Shown: positions 1 through 9,744, counted from the first letter of the stretch. The stretch: 64,000 nt of DNA from Paraburkholderia lycopersici (GCF_900096975.1 NZ_FMYQ01000004.1:217589-281588), one strand, 5' to 3'. A program made the numbers and translations. Notes: generated from the sequence alone by a model not told the origin.

Positions 1-583
1 GCACGAGACGCGCCAGCACACCCGTGTCGGTGCAATCGAACAGCGCCGCCTCGAATTCCGGGACGGTGTCGCCGCGCGCGAGCTGGCCGAGGCTGCCGCC
101 TACGCCCGCGGACGGGCAGTTCGAGAACTGGCGCGCGAGCGCCTCGAAGGTGTCGGGCGCCTGTTGCAGCTCGCGCAGCGTCTCTTCGGCCTTCTGGCGC
201 AGCAACGCGAGCGGCACGCGGTCGGTGACGGCAAAGAGAATGTGGCTCGCGTACACGAGTTCGTTGCGCACGAAACGCGAGGCGTGTTGCGCGTAGTAGC
301 GTTCGCAGTCCTCCGGCGTGGGCTCGGGCACGCGCAGTTCGCGCGCGAGCAGCGTATCGAGCGCGTCGTCGTCGAGTTCGGCGTGCTGCTCGATCAGGCC
401 CAGCGCTACGGCGCGCTGGCGCAGCAGTTCGTGAACGACGAGCGCGCGCCGCGCGGCGCGCGCGGGATCGGGGTCGTCGGCATGATTGCCGCGCTCGGCC
501 TCGATCGCCGCGAGACCGATTTCGACGTCGTTCACACGTGCGGGGAGTTCGCTCCCTTCATCATGCGGGATCGCGTTCATCAT
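1..583 (-). CDS. Parvulin-type peptidyl-prolyl cis-trans isomerase, partial (3' end outside window)
   Basis: The gene reads off the left edge, so about 194 N-terminal residues are visible. The start is the first of two tandem ATGs, 7 nt after an AGGAG. The N-terminal 100 residues are a helical, charged SurA/PrsA/NifM-like chaperone region. The PPIC domain follows, with the hallmark ASHILF stretch, then a run containing FEALARQFSNCPS and a GGSLGQLARG turn, which are the usual parvulin strands. There is no signal peptide, so it should act in the cytoplasm. It lies 29 nt after narI on the same strand, where Burkholderiales nar operons commonly carry such a gene. By analogy with NifM it may help fold or mature the nitrate reductase; that role is inference. 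Confidence 0.9.
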   Translation of the reverse strand, partial: MMNAIPHDEGSELPARVNDVEIGLAAIEAERGNHADDPDPARAARRALVVHELLRQRAVALGLIEQHAELDDDALDTLLARELRVPEPTPEDCERYYAQHASRFVRNELVYASHILFAVTDRVPLALLRQKAEETLRELQQAPDTFEALARQFSNCPSAGVGGSLGQLARGDTVPEFEAALFDCTDTGVLARLV

Positions 584-612
584 CGAGGACGCTCCTGGTG
601 CCGGTTTGTCGA

Positions 613-1296
613 TCAGCGCTTGCGCACGAGCTGGTACGGACGGATCAGATAGAACACCGAAGCAATGCCGCTCCAGATATGGACCATGCGCGTGAAAGGA
701 GAAACGAGAAAGATCGTGAAGCCGAGCGCGATATGCGTCTGGTAGACGAGCGGCACGCCGTCGAGCAGCCCGGCGATGTTGGGACGGAACGTCACCACGC
801 CCTTTACGTAGTCGGTGAGCTGCTCGAACATCACGCCGTCCATGTGGCGTGCCGAGAGCACGACGGTCGCGAGCCCGAGCGCGAGCTGCGCCCAGAGCAT
901 GAACACGATGACGATGTCCGACGTCTTGCTGTTGACGCGGATGCGCGTGTCGCCCAAGCGCCGCGCGATCAGGATCGTGAGCCCGACGATCGCGACGCTG
1001 CCTGCCACGCCGCCCGCCACCATCGCGAGCAACTGGTGCACGGTTGCCGAGATGAACGGCCCGACCAGCCAGTGCGGCGCGAGAAACCCGACGAAGTGAC
1101 CGAGCACCACGACGAGAATGCCCCAGTGGAACAGATTGCTGCCAACGTGCAATGCGCCGCGCCGCAGCAGTTGCGACGAGTCGCTCTTCCACGTGTACTG
1201 TTCGCGGTCGAAGCGCACGAGCGAGCCGAATAGCAGCACCGCGAGACAGATGTACGGATAGATGCCGAACAGAAACTGATGGAAGTATTGGTCCAT
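613..1296 (-). CDS. narI: Respiratory nitrate reductase gamma subunit (cytochrome b)
   Basis: NarI is the membrane anchor of the NarGHI quinol:nitrate oxidoreductase; it oxidises quinol and passes electrons through two b haems to NarH. The 227-aa product has five hydrophobic segments. The four expected haem-ligand histidines are present at H57 and H67 (in the segment LFHWGILVVVLGH) and H188 and H206, each one residue offset from the E. coli ligands. The length matches the family (about 225 aa). The start is preceded by AAGGAG. It is the last of the four nar subunit genes, 40 nt after narJ. Confidence 0.97.
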   Translation of the reverse strand: MDQYFHQFLFGIYPYICLAVLLFGSLVRFDREQYTWKSDSSQLLRRGALHVGSNLFHWGILVVVLGHFVGFLAPHWLVGPFISATVHQLLAMVAGGVAGSVAIVGLTILIARRLGDTRIRVNSKTSDIVIVFMLWAQLALGLATVVLSARHMDGVMFEQLTDYVKGVVTFRPNIAGLLDGVPLVYQTHIALGFTIFLVSPFTRMVHIWSGIASVFYLIRPYQLVRKR

Positions 1297-1336
1297 GACG
1301 GCTCCTTGCGTGCGGTATGCGAACGGCGTGCCGGTA

Positions 1337-2035
1337 TCAGCGCGGTGCGCGCCGCGGATGGAACGCCACTGGTGCGATCGCCAGTGGCTGTCCCGCGCCC
1401 ATGAAGCGCACCGGCTCGTCGGCCCAGGCTGCGTCGAGCGCCTGCAAATGGTCCTTGTCGTGCGGCTTGCCAGCGTCGTCGTCGTGCGCGGCGTCGGGTA
1501 GTTCCGCGCCGCTCGCGCCTGCGAGCGGCAACAGCGCGCCGATTGCGTACGCGTAGTGGCTGTTGCGGCGGCTCAGTTCGGCCGTGATCGACTGCAGGAT
1601 CGCGGCGGTTTCGCCGAGCAAAGCGCGCGCCTCGTTTGCCTCGAGAATCGACAGGTATTCGAGGAACACGGGCAGATAGTCGGGCAACTGTCCCGGCTGC
1701 AGCAGCATGCCGTGCTTCTCGTAGGTCTGGACGAGGTCGATCATCGCCTGCCCGCGATCGCGCGATTCGCCGTGCACGTGCTCGAACAGATGCAGCGAAG
1801 TGGCGCGGCCGCGATCGAAGAGCGCGACATAGTTCTCCTGCAGCGCGAGCAGATCGTGCGAGTCGAGATAGTCGAGAAAGCGTTCGAGCTTCTCACGCGC
1901 CTCGGTGCCGAATGCGCGCTCGCCGCGCACGATCGCCCGCAGTTCGTGCAAGGCTTCGACGAGCGGCGCGTCGGGATAGTCGAGCAGCGAAGCGATCAGG
2001 CGGTACGTCACGGGTTGGGGACGAACGGCGAACAT
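1337..2035 (-). CDS. narJ: Nitrate reductase molybdenum cofactor assembly chaperone
   Basis: NarJ is a TorD-family cytoplasmic chaperone that binds the NarG N-terminus and holds the apoenzyme until the Mo-bis-MGD and FS0 cofactors are inserted. The 232-aa product begins MFAVRPQPVTYRLIASLLDY, has the helical NarJ/NarW architecture (SLLDYPD near the start, LFEHVHGESRDRGQAM around residue 95), and ends in a low-complexity Asp/His tail. The frame is open for about 330 codons further upstream, inside narH. I chose the ATG 2 nt after the narH stop because all recognisable NarJ sequence begins there. The tight spacing indicates coupling to narH. Confidence 0.93.
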   Translation of the reverse strand: MFAVRPQPVTYRLIASLLDYPDAPLVEALHELRAIVRGERAFGTEAREKLERFLDYLDSHDLLALQENYVALFDRGRATSLHLFEHVHGESRDRGQAMIDLVQTYEKHGMLLQPGQLPDYLPVFLEYLSILEANEARALLGETAAILQSITAELSRRNSHYAYAIGALLPLAGASGAELPDAAHDDDAGKPHDKDHLQALDAAWADEPVRFMGAGQPLAIAPVAFHPRRAPR

Positions 2036-2037
2036 GA

Positions 2038-3564
2038 TCAGACCTCCCGAATGGGAATCTGGCGATGACCGTTCGTCTTCGGCGCGAACAGGCTCGCTTC
2101 GGAGCGCCCGTCCGAGCAGCCGTTGCCGAACGTGAAGCCGCACGACGAACGCAAGTCGAAGGCGTTCTCGGCGTACTCGCGGTGCGTGGTGGGAATCACG
2201 AAGCGGTCTTCGTAGTTCGCGATCGCGAGATAGCGATACATCTCCTCGACCTGGGCCAGCGAGAGACCCGCTTGCGCGAGCACCTGCGGCGCGTCCACGC
2301 GATCCACATGGCGGGCGCGCATGAACGCGCGCATGGCGAGCAGGCGCTCCAGCGCGACCTGTACCGGCTTTTCGTCGCCGGCGGTGAGCAGGTTCGCAAG
2401 GTAGCGTAGCGGGATGCGCAACGAGTGCACGTCGGGCAGCCAGCCGTTCATGCCGAGTTCGCCGCTGTTGGCCGCCGCGTTGATGGGCGAAAGCGGCGGC
2501 ACGTACCAGACCATCGGCAGCGTGCGGTACTCGGGGTGCAGCGGGAACGCAATGCGCCAGTCGATCGCCATCTTGTAGACGGGCGAGTGCTGCGCACCAT
2601 CGATCCACGCCTGCGGAACGCCGTCGCGTGCGGCCTGCTCGATCACGGCCGGATCGAAGGGATCGAGAAACACATCGAGCTGCGCCTGATAAAGATCGGT
2701 TTCGTTGGCGACGCTTGCGGCTTCGCGAATCCGGTCGGCGTCGTAGAGCAGCACGCCGAGATAGCGGATGCGTCCCACGCAGGTCTCCGAGCACACGGTG
2801 GGCTGTCCCGCTTCGATACGCGGATAACAGAAGATGCACTTCTCGGCCTTGCCGCTGCGCCAGTTGAAGTAAATCTTCTTGTACGGGCAACCCGAAACGC
2901 ACATGCGCCAGCCGCGGCACTTGTCCTGATCGATGAGCACGATGCCGTCTTCCTCGCGCTTGTAGATCGATCCGGAAGGACACGCGGCCACGCACGCCGG
3001 ATTGAGGCAGTGCTCGCACAGGCGCGGCAAATACATCATGAAGGTGTTTTCGAACTGGCCGTAGATCTCCTTTTGCACGTTCTCGAAGTTATAGTCCTTC
3101 GAGCGTTTCTCGAACTCGCCGCCCAGAATCTCTTCCCAGTTCGGCCCCCACTCGATCTTCTCCATGCGCTCGCCGCTCACGAGCGAGCGCGGCCGCGCAA
3201 CGGGCGTGGCCTGGGTATTGCCGGCTTCTTGCAGGTGGGCGTAATCGAAGGTGAAAGGCTCGTAATAGTCGTCGATTTCAGGCAGGTGCGGATTCGCGAA
3301 AATCTGCGCGAGCAGCCGCCACTTGCCGCCAAGGCGCGGCTCGATCTGGCCGTCGGCCTTGCGCACCCAGCCGCCGCGCCAGCGCTCCTGGTTCTCCCAT
3401 TCCTTCGGATAGCCGATGCCGGGCTTCGTCTCGACGTTGTTGAACCACGCGTACTCCATGCCTTCGCGGCTCGTCCAGACGTTCTTGCAGGTGACCGAGC
3501 ACGTATGGCAGCCGATGCACTTGTCGAGGTTCAGCACCATCGCGATCTGCGCGCGCACTTTCAT
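2038..3564 (-). CDS. narH: Respiratory nitrate reductase beta subunit (iron-sulfur)
   Basis: NarH wires NarI haems to NarG through four iron-sulfur clusters. In the 508-aa product the first cysteine group is C16, C19, C22 and C26 (KCIGCHTCSVTCKNVW). Further groups are CEHCLNPACVAACPSG, CRGWRMCVSGCPYKK and CIFC...CSETCVGR. The Trp in CRGWRMC replaces a cysteine, as in E. coli NarH, which gives the [3Fe-4S] centre. Length and motif order match the family. The start ATG overlaps the narG stop as ATGA, so translation is probably coupled. The product is cytoplasmic and membrane-associated with NarGI. Confidence 0.97.
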   Translation of the reverse strand: MKVRAQIAMVLNLDKCIGCHTCSVTCKNVWTSREGMEYAWFNNVETKPGIGYPKEWENQERWRGGWVRKADGQIEPRLGGKWRLLAQIFANPHLPEIDDYYEPFTFDYAHLQEAGNTQATPVARPRSLVSGERMEKIEWGPNWEEILGGEFEKRSKDYNFENVQKEIYGQFENTFMMYLPRLCEHCLNPACVAACPSGSIYKREEDGIVLIDQDKCRGWRMCVSGCPYKKIYFNWRSGKAEKCIFCYPRIEAGQPTVCSETCVGRIRYLGVLLYDADRIREAASVANETDLYQAQLDVFLDPFDPAVIEQAARDGVPQAWIDGAQHSPVYKMAIDWRIAFPLHPEYRTLPMVWYVPPLSPINAAANSGELGMNGWLPDVHSLRIPLRYLANLLTAGDEKPVQVALERLLAMRAFMRARHVDRVDAPQVLAQAGLSLAQVEEMYRYLAIANYEDRFVIPTTHREYAENAFDLRSSCGFTFGNGCSDGRSEASLFAPKTNGHRQIPIREV

Positions 3565-6500
3565 GAGCTTTCTCCTTCGCGAACCGCTGCATTGGCTGCC
3601 GCATTGACCGGATCAGGCAACGGACCTACCGGCGTTTCTTCCGCGTCGAGCCAGTCGACGTTCTTCATCTTGCGAACGATGAGGAATTCGTCGCGGTTCG
3701 AGCCCACGGTGCCGTAGTAATTGAAGCCGTACGCCAGTTGCGCGTAGCCGCCGATCATGTGTGTGGGTTTGAGCGAAATGCGCGTGACCGAGTTGTGGAT
3801 ACCGCCGCGCGTGCCCGTTATTTCGGACCCCGGCGTATTCACGATCTTTTCCTGCGCGTGATACATCATCACCATGCCGCGCGGAATGCGCTGGCTCACC
3901 ACGGCGCGCGCGCAAAGCGCGCCGTTCGCGTTGAAGCACTCGATCCAGTCGTTGTCGATCACGCCGATCTGCGCGGCGTCTTTCTCCGAAATCCACACGA
4001 TCGGGCCGCCGCGCGAGAGCGTGAGCATCAGCAAGTTGTCGGTGTAGGTGCTGTGAATGCCCCATTTCTGGTGCGGCGTGATGAAGTTCAGGGCGATCTC
4101 TGGATTGCCGTTCGGGCGCGAGCCGGCCATTTTTTCGTAGCTGCCCGTGTCGATGGGCGGTTTGTACACGCACAACGCCTCGCCGAACGCGCGCATCCAC
4201 GCGTGATCCTGATAGAGCTGCTGGCGGCCGCTCAATGTTCGCCAGGGAATCAGCTCGTGCACGTTCGTATAGCCCGCGTTGTACGACACGTGCTCCGACT
4301 CGATGCCGCTCCACGTCGGCGACGAAATGATCTTGCGCGGCTGGGACTGGATATCGCGAAAGCGGATCTTTTCGTCGGCGCGCGCTTCGGCGAGATGCGC
4401 GTGTTCGATGCCCGTGAACTTCGAGAGCGCTTCCCACGCCTTCTTTGCGACTGCTCCGTTCGTTTCGGGGGCGAGCGAGAGGATCGTCTCCGCGGCGTCG
4501 AGCGCCGTCTCGATGCGCGGGCGGCCTTTCGCGTCGCCCGCGTCGGCCGACTCGTCGCGATAGTTCAGCGCGCCGAGTTCATGGACTTCGTCCTCGGTGT
4601 TCCAGCTAATGCCCTTGCCGCCGTTGCCGAGCCGGTCCATAAGCGGCCCGAGCGACGTGAAACGGTGATACGTCTCGGGATAATTTCGCTCCAGCGTGAC
4701 CACGCCCGGCATGGTCTTGCCCGGAACCGGCTCGCATTCGCCGCGCTTCCAGTCGTCTACGCCGAAGGGCTGGGCCAGCTCGCCGGCCGCGTCGTGCGCG
4801 ATGGGCGAGAGCACCACGTCGCGCTCCACACCTAGATGGCCGACACTGAGTTCGGAAAAGCGCTTCGCGATGGCCTTGAAGATTTCCCAGTCGCTGCGCG
4901 CCTGCCACGCCGGGTCCACGGCGGCGGAGAGCGGATGAATGAACGGGTGCATGTCGGACGTATTCATATCGTCTTTCTCGTACCACGTGGCCGTGGGCAG
5001 CACGATGTCCGAGTACATGCAAGTGGTCGACATGCGGAAGTCGAGTGTGCAGAGCAGATCGAGCTTGCCCCTGGGCGCTTCTTCGCGCCATACGACTTCC
5101 TCGGGGCGCGGCACGCCGTCCTTCACGACTTCTTCGCCTTGAACACCGTTCGTTGTCCCGAGAAGATGCTTGAGGAAGTACTCGTGCCCCTTGCCCGACG
5201 AGCCGAGCAGGTTCGAGCGCCACACGAACAGATTGCGCGGAAAGGCGGCGGGATTGTCGGGGTCTTCGCAGGCGAGCTTGAGGCTGCCCTCCTTGAGGCG
5301 GCGCGCGACTTCGGCGCCTGCCTTCGCGGGGTCTTCGAGCGAACGGCCCAACTCTAGCGGATTGCTGTCGATCTGCGGGGCCGACGGCAGCCAGCCCATG
5401 CGCTCGGCGCGCACGTTGTAGTCGATCGGCGCACCATGAAAGTCGGCCTTGTTCGCGAGCGGCGAGAGCAGGTCGGCCGGATTCATCGGGTCGTAGCGCC
5501 ACTGGTCGGTGTGGGCGTAGAAGAACGATGTCGCGTTCATGTGGCGCGGCGGCCGGTTCCAGTCGAGCGCGAAGGCGAGCGCGGTCCAGCCTGTTTGCGG
5601 ACGCAACTTTTCCTGGCCGACGTAGTGCGACCAGCCGCCGCCGGACTTGCCGATGCAGCCGCACATCACGAGCATGTTGATGATGGCGCGATATGCCATG
5701 TCCATGTGGAACCAGTGGTTGATGCCCGCGCCGATGATGACCATCGAGCGGCCCTCGGTCTTGTCGGCGTTCCCGGCGAACTGGCGCGCGACGTTGACGA
5801 CGTCCTCGCGCTTCACGCCCGTGATCGCCTCCTGCCAGGCCGGCGTATAGGGCACGTCGTCGTCATAGCTGCGCGCGACGTCCTTGCCGCCCAGGCCCTG
5901 GTCGAGCCCGTAATTGGCGACGAAGAGATCGTAGACGGTGGCCACGAGCCGCTCGCCCGCGGTCGTCGTCACGCGCCGCACGCCGATGCGCCGGCTCAAC
6001 ACGGGCCCGTGCGAGGTGTGCGGGAAATGCGGATGCGCGACGTTGCCGAAGTACGGGAAAAGCACGTCGACGACATCGTCGTGCTTTTCGACGAGCGAGA
6101 GCGCGGGCGTGAGCGGCGTGCCGCGCACACTTTCCTCGCGCAGATTCCACTTGCCGCGATCGGCGCCTTCCTGCTGGCCCCAGCGAAAGCCCACCGAGCC
6201 GAGCGGCACCGCGAATTCGTTCGTCGCGCTGTCCACGACGACGGTCTTCCACTCGGGGTTGTTGTCCTGGCCGAGCGAGCCGTCGATGTCGGAAGCGCGC
6301 AGATAGCGGTCGGGGACGTACTGGCCGTCGCGCTCGACGAGCGTCACGAGGCAGGACATGTCGGTGAAGCGGCGGCAGTAATCGGCGAAATAGGCGCTCT
6401 TGCCGGCGAGGTGATACTCCTTGAGGATCACGTGACCCATGGCGAGCGCGAGCGCGGCGTCGGTGCCTTGCTTCGGATGCAGCCAGATGTCGCCGAACTT

Positions 6501-7364
6501 CGCACCTTCGGCGTAGTCGGGAAAGATCGAGACGATCTTCGCGCCGCGATAACGCGCTTCCACCATGAAGTGCGCGTCCGGCGTGCGCGTCTGCGGCACG
6601 TTGGACCCCCACATCACGATGAACGAGGCGTTGTACCAGTCCGCGGATTCGGGCACGTCGGTCTGCTCGCCCCACGTTTGGGGGGAAGCCGGCGGCAGGT
6701 CGCAGTACCAGTCGTAAAACGAGAGGCACACGCCGCCGATGAGCGAGAGATAGCGCGAACCCGCCGCATACGACACCATCGACATGGCGGGAATCGGCGA
6801 GAAGCCGATCACGCGGTCGGGGCCGTGGCGCTTGATCGTGTGCACGTTCGCTGCCGCCACGATTTCGAGCACTTCGCTCCAGTCCGCGCGCACGAAGCCG
6901 CCAAGGCCGCGCCGTGTTTGATAACTTTTGCGCGCGGCCTCGTCGTCGACGATGGCCGTCCACGCGGCAACGGGGTCGAGCGTGCGGCGTTTTTCGCGCC
7001 ATAGCTTGACGAGCGCGCTGCGCACGAGCGGGTATTTGAGGCGATTCGCGCTATACAGATACCACGAATACGATGCGCCGCGCGAGCAGCCGCGCGGTTC
7101 GTGGTTGGGCATGTCGGGACGTGTGCGCGGATAGTCGGTCTGCTGCGTCTCCCATGCAACGATGCCCCCCTTCACATAGATCTTCCAGGAGCACGAGCCG
7201 GTGCAATTCACGCCATGCGTGGAGCGTACGATCTTGTCGTGCTGCCAGCGCGTGCGGTACGCCTCTTCCCATTTTCGGTCTTCGTCTGTGACGGCGCCGT
7301 GTCCGTCTGCGAATTGTGTTCGTGCCGCCGTGAAGTAACGCAGACGATCCAGAAAATGACTCAT
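3561..7364 (-). CDS. narG: Respiratory nitrate reductase alpha subunit (molybdoenzyme)
   Basis: NarG is the catalytic subunit that reduces nitrate to nitrite at Mo-bis-MGD on the cytoplasmic side. The product from this start is 1267 aa. It opens MSHFLDRLRYF, the conserved NarG N-terminus. The frame extends 11 codons further upstream, but this ATG has a GGAG 7 nt ahead and matches family N-termini. The FS0 cluster ligands are H50, C54, C58 and C93 (HGVNCTGSC...RGCSRG). The Mo-ligand Asp lies in the DWYNASFIVMWGSN region near residue 220. There is no Tat signal, as expected. It is the first gene of narGHJI. No narK transporter or narXL regulator is visible here. Confidence 0.97.
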   Translation of the reverse strand: MSHFLDRLRYFTAARTQFADGHGAVTDEDRKWEEAYRTRWQHDKIVRSTHGVNCTGSCSWKIYVKGGIVAWETQQTDYPRTRPDMPNHEPRGCSRGASYSWYLYSANRLKYPLVRSALVKLWREKRRTLDPVAAWTAIVDDEAARKSYQTRRGLGGFVRADWSEVLEIVAAANVHTIKRHGPDRVIGFSPIPAMSMVSYAAGSRYLSLIGGVCLSFYDWYCDLPPASPQTWGEQTDVPESADWYNASFIVMWGSNVPQTRTPDAHFMVEARYRGAKIVSIFPDYAEGAKFGDIWLHPKQGTDAALALAMGHVILKEYHLAGKSAYFADYCRRFTDMSCLVTLVERDGQYVPDRYLRASDIDGSLGQDNNPEWKTVVVDSATNEFAVPLGSVGFRWGQQEGADRGKWNLREESVRGTPLTPALSLVEKHDDVVDVLFPYFGNVAHPHFPHTSHGPVLSRRIGVRRVTTTAGERLVATVYDLFVANYGLDQGLGGKDVARSYDDDVPYTPAWQEAITGVKREDVVNVARQFAGNADKTEGRSMVIIGAGINHWFHMDMAYRAIINMLVMCGCIGKSGGGWSHYVGQEKLRPQTGWTALAFALDWNRPPRHMNATSFFYAHTDQWRYDPMNPADLLSPLANKADFHGAPIDYNVRAERMGWLPSAPQIDSNPLELGRSLEDPAKAGAEVARRLKEGSLKLACEDPDNPAAFPRNLFVWRSNLLGSSGKGHEYFLKHLLGTTNGVQGEEVVKDGVPRPEEVVWREEAPRGKLDLLCTLDFRMSTTCMYSDIVLPTATWYEKDDMNTSDMHPFIHPLSAAVDPAWQARSDWEIFKAIAKRFSELSVGHLGVERDVVLSPIAHDAAGELAQPFGVDDWKRGECEPVPGKTMPGVVTLERNYPETYHRFTSLGPLMDRLGNGGKGISWNTEDEVHELGALNYRDESADAGDAKGRPRIETALDAAETILSLAPETNGAVAKKAWEALSKFTGIEHAHLAEARADEKIRFRDIQSQPRKIISSPTWSGIESEHVSYNAGYTNVHELIPWRTLSGRQQLYQDHAWMRAFGEALCVYKPPIDTGSYEKMAGSRPNGNPEIALNFITPHQKWGIHSTYTDNLLMLTLSRGGPIVWISEKDAAQIGVIDNDWIECFNANGALCARAVVSQRIPRGMVMMYHAQEKIVNTPGSEITGTRGGIHNSVTRISLKPTHMIGGYAQLAYGFNYYGTVGSNRDEFLIVRKMKNVDWLDAEETPVGPLPDPVNAAANAAVREGESS

Positions 7365-7904
7365 GGCATCTCCAGCTTGCGCGTTGGGGACACCCATAAT
7401 TTAAGAGAAGGACGGAGAAGAAGTAAAGGGGATGAATGAAATCTCTTTCGGTGTATGTGATCGGATATATCGAAATTTCGCGGAAACCGGCATCGAGAGG
7501 GAGAAGCGGAGGGTATGCAGAAAGCAAGGCGGCATCGCAGGTGTTTGGAAACAATTAACGTTTCAAAAAATTGCTTGCGATGTGAGGGATTTTCATGAAT
7601 TTCTCGGAGATTGGCTGTGGTAGAGGGGTTTCTTGTTTTCTTGAGTAAATACGGAGTTCTAAATATGACGTGAATCGAATGTGAAATGAAAGTCCGATTC
7701 TCGCCCCAGAGCGGACTTATGGTTCCGAAGCGCATGACGGTGCGTGAAAATGGAAGATCGTTGCGTGCACATGAATCAAGAGGGGTGTTCAGATTCATTT
7801 CGTGATCGGGGCATAGGTTCGGTGTTCTCGCCGCGCCGATGCCTTCACACCGCAGCCCGCTTTGGCAGACAATACCGGCTAGACCGCTAACTGGAGTTGC
7901 CTCG
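7365..7904. other. AT-richer divergent spacer upstream of narG and hyi
   Basis: This 540-bp stretch holds no convincing gene and is visibly richer in A/T than its surroundings, so it should contain the divergent narG and hyi promoters. A perfect 10-bp palindrome, CGAAATTTCG, lies at 7471-7480. A NarL-type heptamer (TACTTCT on the minus strand, 7419-7425) lies 55 bp upstream of narG, but a single 7-mer can arise by chance. I did not find a good FNR/ANR site (TTGAT-N4-ATCAA) by eye. Confidence 0.6.
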
Positions 7905-8693
7905 ATGCCGCGCTTCGCCGCCAATCTCACGATGATGTACAACGAGCACGCGTTTCTCGACCGGTTCGCCGCTGCGGCGCGAGACGGCTTCGAGGCCGTC
8001 GAATATCTGTTTCCGTACGAACATCCTGCTGCCGAAATCAAGGCGCGACTCGATGGCGCTTCGCTCACGCAGGCGCTCTTCAACGCGCCGCCGGGAAACT
8101 GGTCGGCGGGCGAGCGCGGCATTGCCTCGTTGCCGGGCCGCGAAGACGAATTTCGCCGTAGCATCGATACCGCGCTCGATTACGCGTGTGTGCTCGGCAA
8201 TCGCAAGATCCACGTGATGGCGGGCCTCGTGGCGAGCGAGGCGTCGCGCGCGGCGCAGCGCGAGCTGTATGTGAAGCACCTCGAGTACGCGGCGCGCGCC
8301 GCGGCGGACAACGGCATCGACGTGCTGATCGAGCCGATCAACACGCGCGATATGCCGGGTTATCTGTTGAACCGCCAGGACGACGCGCACGCAATCTGTG
8401 CGCAAGTGGGCGCGCCGAATCTGCGCGTGCAGTTCGACTGCTATCACTGCCAGATCGTCGAAGGCGACCTGGCCGTGAAGCTCAGGCGCGACATCGGACG
8501 GATCGGCCACATCCAGATTGCAGGCGTGCCCGAGCGCCACGAGCCCGACAGCGGCGAACTCAATTACCCGTGGCTGCTGGCGCTGATCGACGAACTCGGC
8601 TACGACGGCTGGATCGGCTGCGAATACCGGCCGCGCGCGGGCACCTCGGCTGGCCTCGGGTGGATTCGGCCGTGGTTCGCCGCGCGCGGTTGA
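7905..8693 (+). CDS. hyi: Hydroxypyruvate isomerase family protein (xylose isomerase-like TIM barrel)
   Basis: Hydroxypyruvate isomerase interconverts hydroxypyruvate and tartronate semialdehyde in glyoxylate metabolism. The 262-aa product begins [14 protein letters not shown] and carries the family's TIM-barrel stretches: [14 protein letters not shown] near residue 35, [10 protein letters not shown] near 105, [15 protein letters not shown] near 145, [13 protein letters not shown] near 185 and [17 protein letters not shown] at the C-terminus. Glu and His metal/catalytic residues fall in these strands. The frame runs 22 codons further upstream; the chosen ATG has CTGGAG 8 nt ahead. No gcl or glxR neighbour is present, so substrate specificity (for example toward another ketose) is not proven by context. 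Confidence 0.85.
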   Translation: MPRFAANLTMMYNEHAFLDRFAAAARDGFEAVEYLFPYEHPAAEIKARLDGASLTQALFNAPPGNWSAGERGIASLPGREDEFRRSIDTALDYACVLGNRKIHVMAGLVASEASRAAQRELYVKHLEYAARAAADNGIDVLIEPINTRDMPGYLLNRQDDAHAICAQVGAPNLRVQFDCYHCQIVEGDLAVKLRRDIGRIGHIQIAGVPERHEPDSGELNYPWLLALIDELGYDGWIGCEYRPRAGTSAGLGWIRPWFAARG

Positions 8694-8715
8694 GCGCGCC
8701 CGGCAAGCGCGCACG

Positions 8716-9546
8716 TCACCGCGCTGCGTCGCGCAGCGCTTGCGCCGTTTGCGGGTCGGCGGGAAAAAAGGCCTCGATTGCAAGCTCGGAGAGCGTGATG
8801 TCGACCGGCGTGCCGAACACAGTGGTCGTGCTGTAGAACGCCAGTTCGCCGAGCGCCGTGCGCACGCGCAGCGGCACCGCGATGTGATGAGCGATCGGCT
8901 CGGTGCTCGCAACGGCGGCTCCGGGCGGCGTCGGGTATGCAGCCAGTTCGTCGCGCAGCGCGGCAAGCACGGGGTCGCCGCTCGCCTCGATCTGGCGCTG
9001 CAGGCGCGTGAGCAGGTGATCGCGCCACGCATGCCAGTTGACGATGCGCGGCGCCATGCCCTCGGGATGCAGCGAGAGCCGCAGCGCATTGATGGGCGCG
9101 GCGAGCAGCGCAGGCGAAGCGTCGCCGATGAGCGGCGCAAGCGCGCCGTTCGTGGCGACGATATTCCAGTGGCGGTCCACGGCCACAGCGGGATAAGGCT
9201 CATGCCCGCGCAGCACGAGATCGACGGCTTCGCGCGCGGCGGCGAGCTGCGGATCATCGAGGGCGCGCTCGCGGTAAAGCGGCGCGTAGCCGGCCGCCAC
9301 GAGCAGCGCGTTACGCTCGCGCAGCGGCACTTCGAGCTGTTCCGCAAGATGCATGACCATTTCGCGGCTCGGCAGCGCGCGGCCCGACTCGACGAAGCTC
9401 AAATGGCGCGTCGAAATCTCCGCCTCGGTGGCGAGCAGCAACTGGCTCATGCGCCGGCGCACGCGCCAGTCGCGCAGCATCTCGCCGACGCTGCGGCGCC
9501 CGGCGCCGGCCGGCGCGGCGAGGAGTGTGGAAGCGAGCGTGTTCAT
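8716..9546 (-). CDS. XRE-family regulator with MmyB-like ligand-binding domain
   Basis: The 276-aa product has an N-terminal helix-turn-helix of the XRE/Cro type (residues about 20-80: LRDWRVRRRMSQLLLATEAE ... STRHLSFVESGRALPSREMV). A PAS-like MmyB domain follows (about 110-270, including DRHWNIVATNGAL and FYSTTTVFGTPVDITLSEL). This architecture is widespread in Burkholderia and actinobacteria and is thought to bind small lipophilic ligands. The gene converges on hyi, with stops 22 nt apart, so a direct functional link is unlikely. The target genes are unknown. Confidence 0.9.
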   Translation of the reverse strand: MNTLASTLLAAPAGAGRRSVGEMLRDWRVRRRMSQLLLATEAEISTRHLSFVESGRALPSREMVMHLAEQLEVPLRERNALLVAAGYAPLYRERALDDPQLAAAREAVDLVLRGHEPYPAVAVDRHWNIVATNGALAPLIGDASPALLAAPINALRLSLHPEGMAPRIVNWHAWRDHLLTRLQRQIEASGDPVLAALRDELAAYPTPPGAAVASTEPIAHHIAVPLRVRTALGELAFYSTTTVFGTPVDITLSELAIEAFFPADPQTAQALRDAAR

Positions 9547-9744
9547 GCCGCCGATTCTAGCGAAACGCGTGCGTCCGTCGATTACGTCTGAGGTAAAGTC
9601 CGCGCCGCGCGCTGCCGATACCCCGGATATATGAAAACATGGGGAATACGCCCCTGCGGCAATTACGGCCGACGTTTACCACGGGCCGCCCGATCGCCTA
9701 AAATGAGATAACTCACGTACTGGCGTCGCACTGAGGAGACTGCC

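Noticed and set aside
2425..3717. 430-codon open frame antisense to narH
   Set aside because: GC-skewed shadow of a real gene: it lacks a ribosome site, is rich in Arg/Ala/Val/His in a periodic way and resembles no protein family.
5436..7004. 522-codon open frame antisense to narG
   Set aside because: Antisense shadow of the catalytic subunit with low-complexity composition and no start signal.
7365..7904. FNR/ANR site for narG
   Set aside because: TTG..ATCAA-like pieces (for example near 7760) have the wrong spacing, so I did not annotate one.
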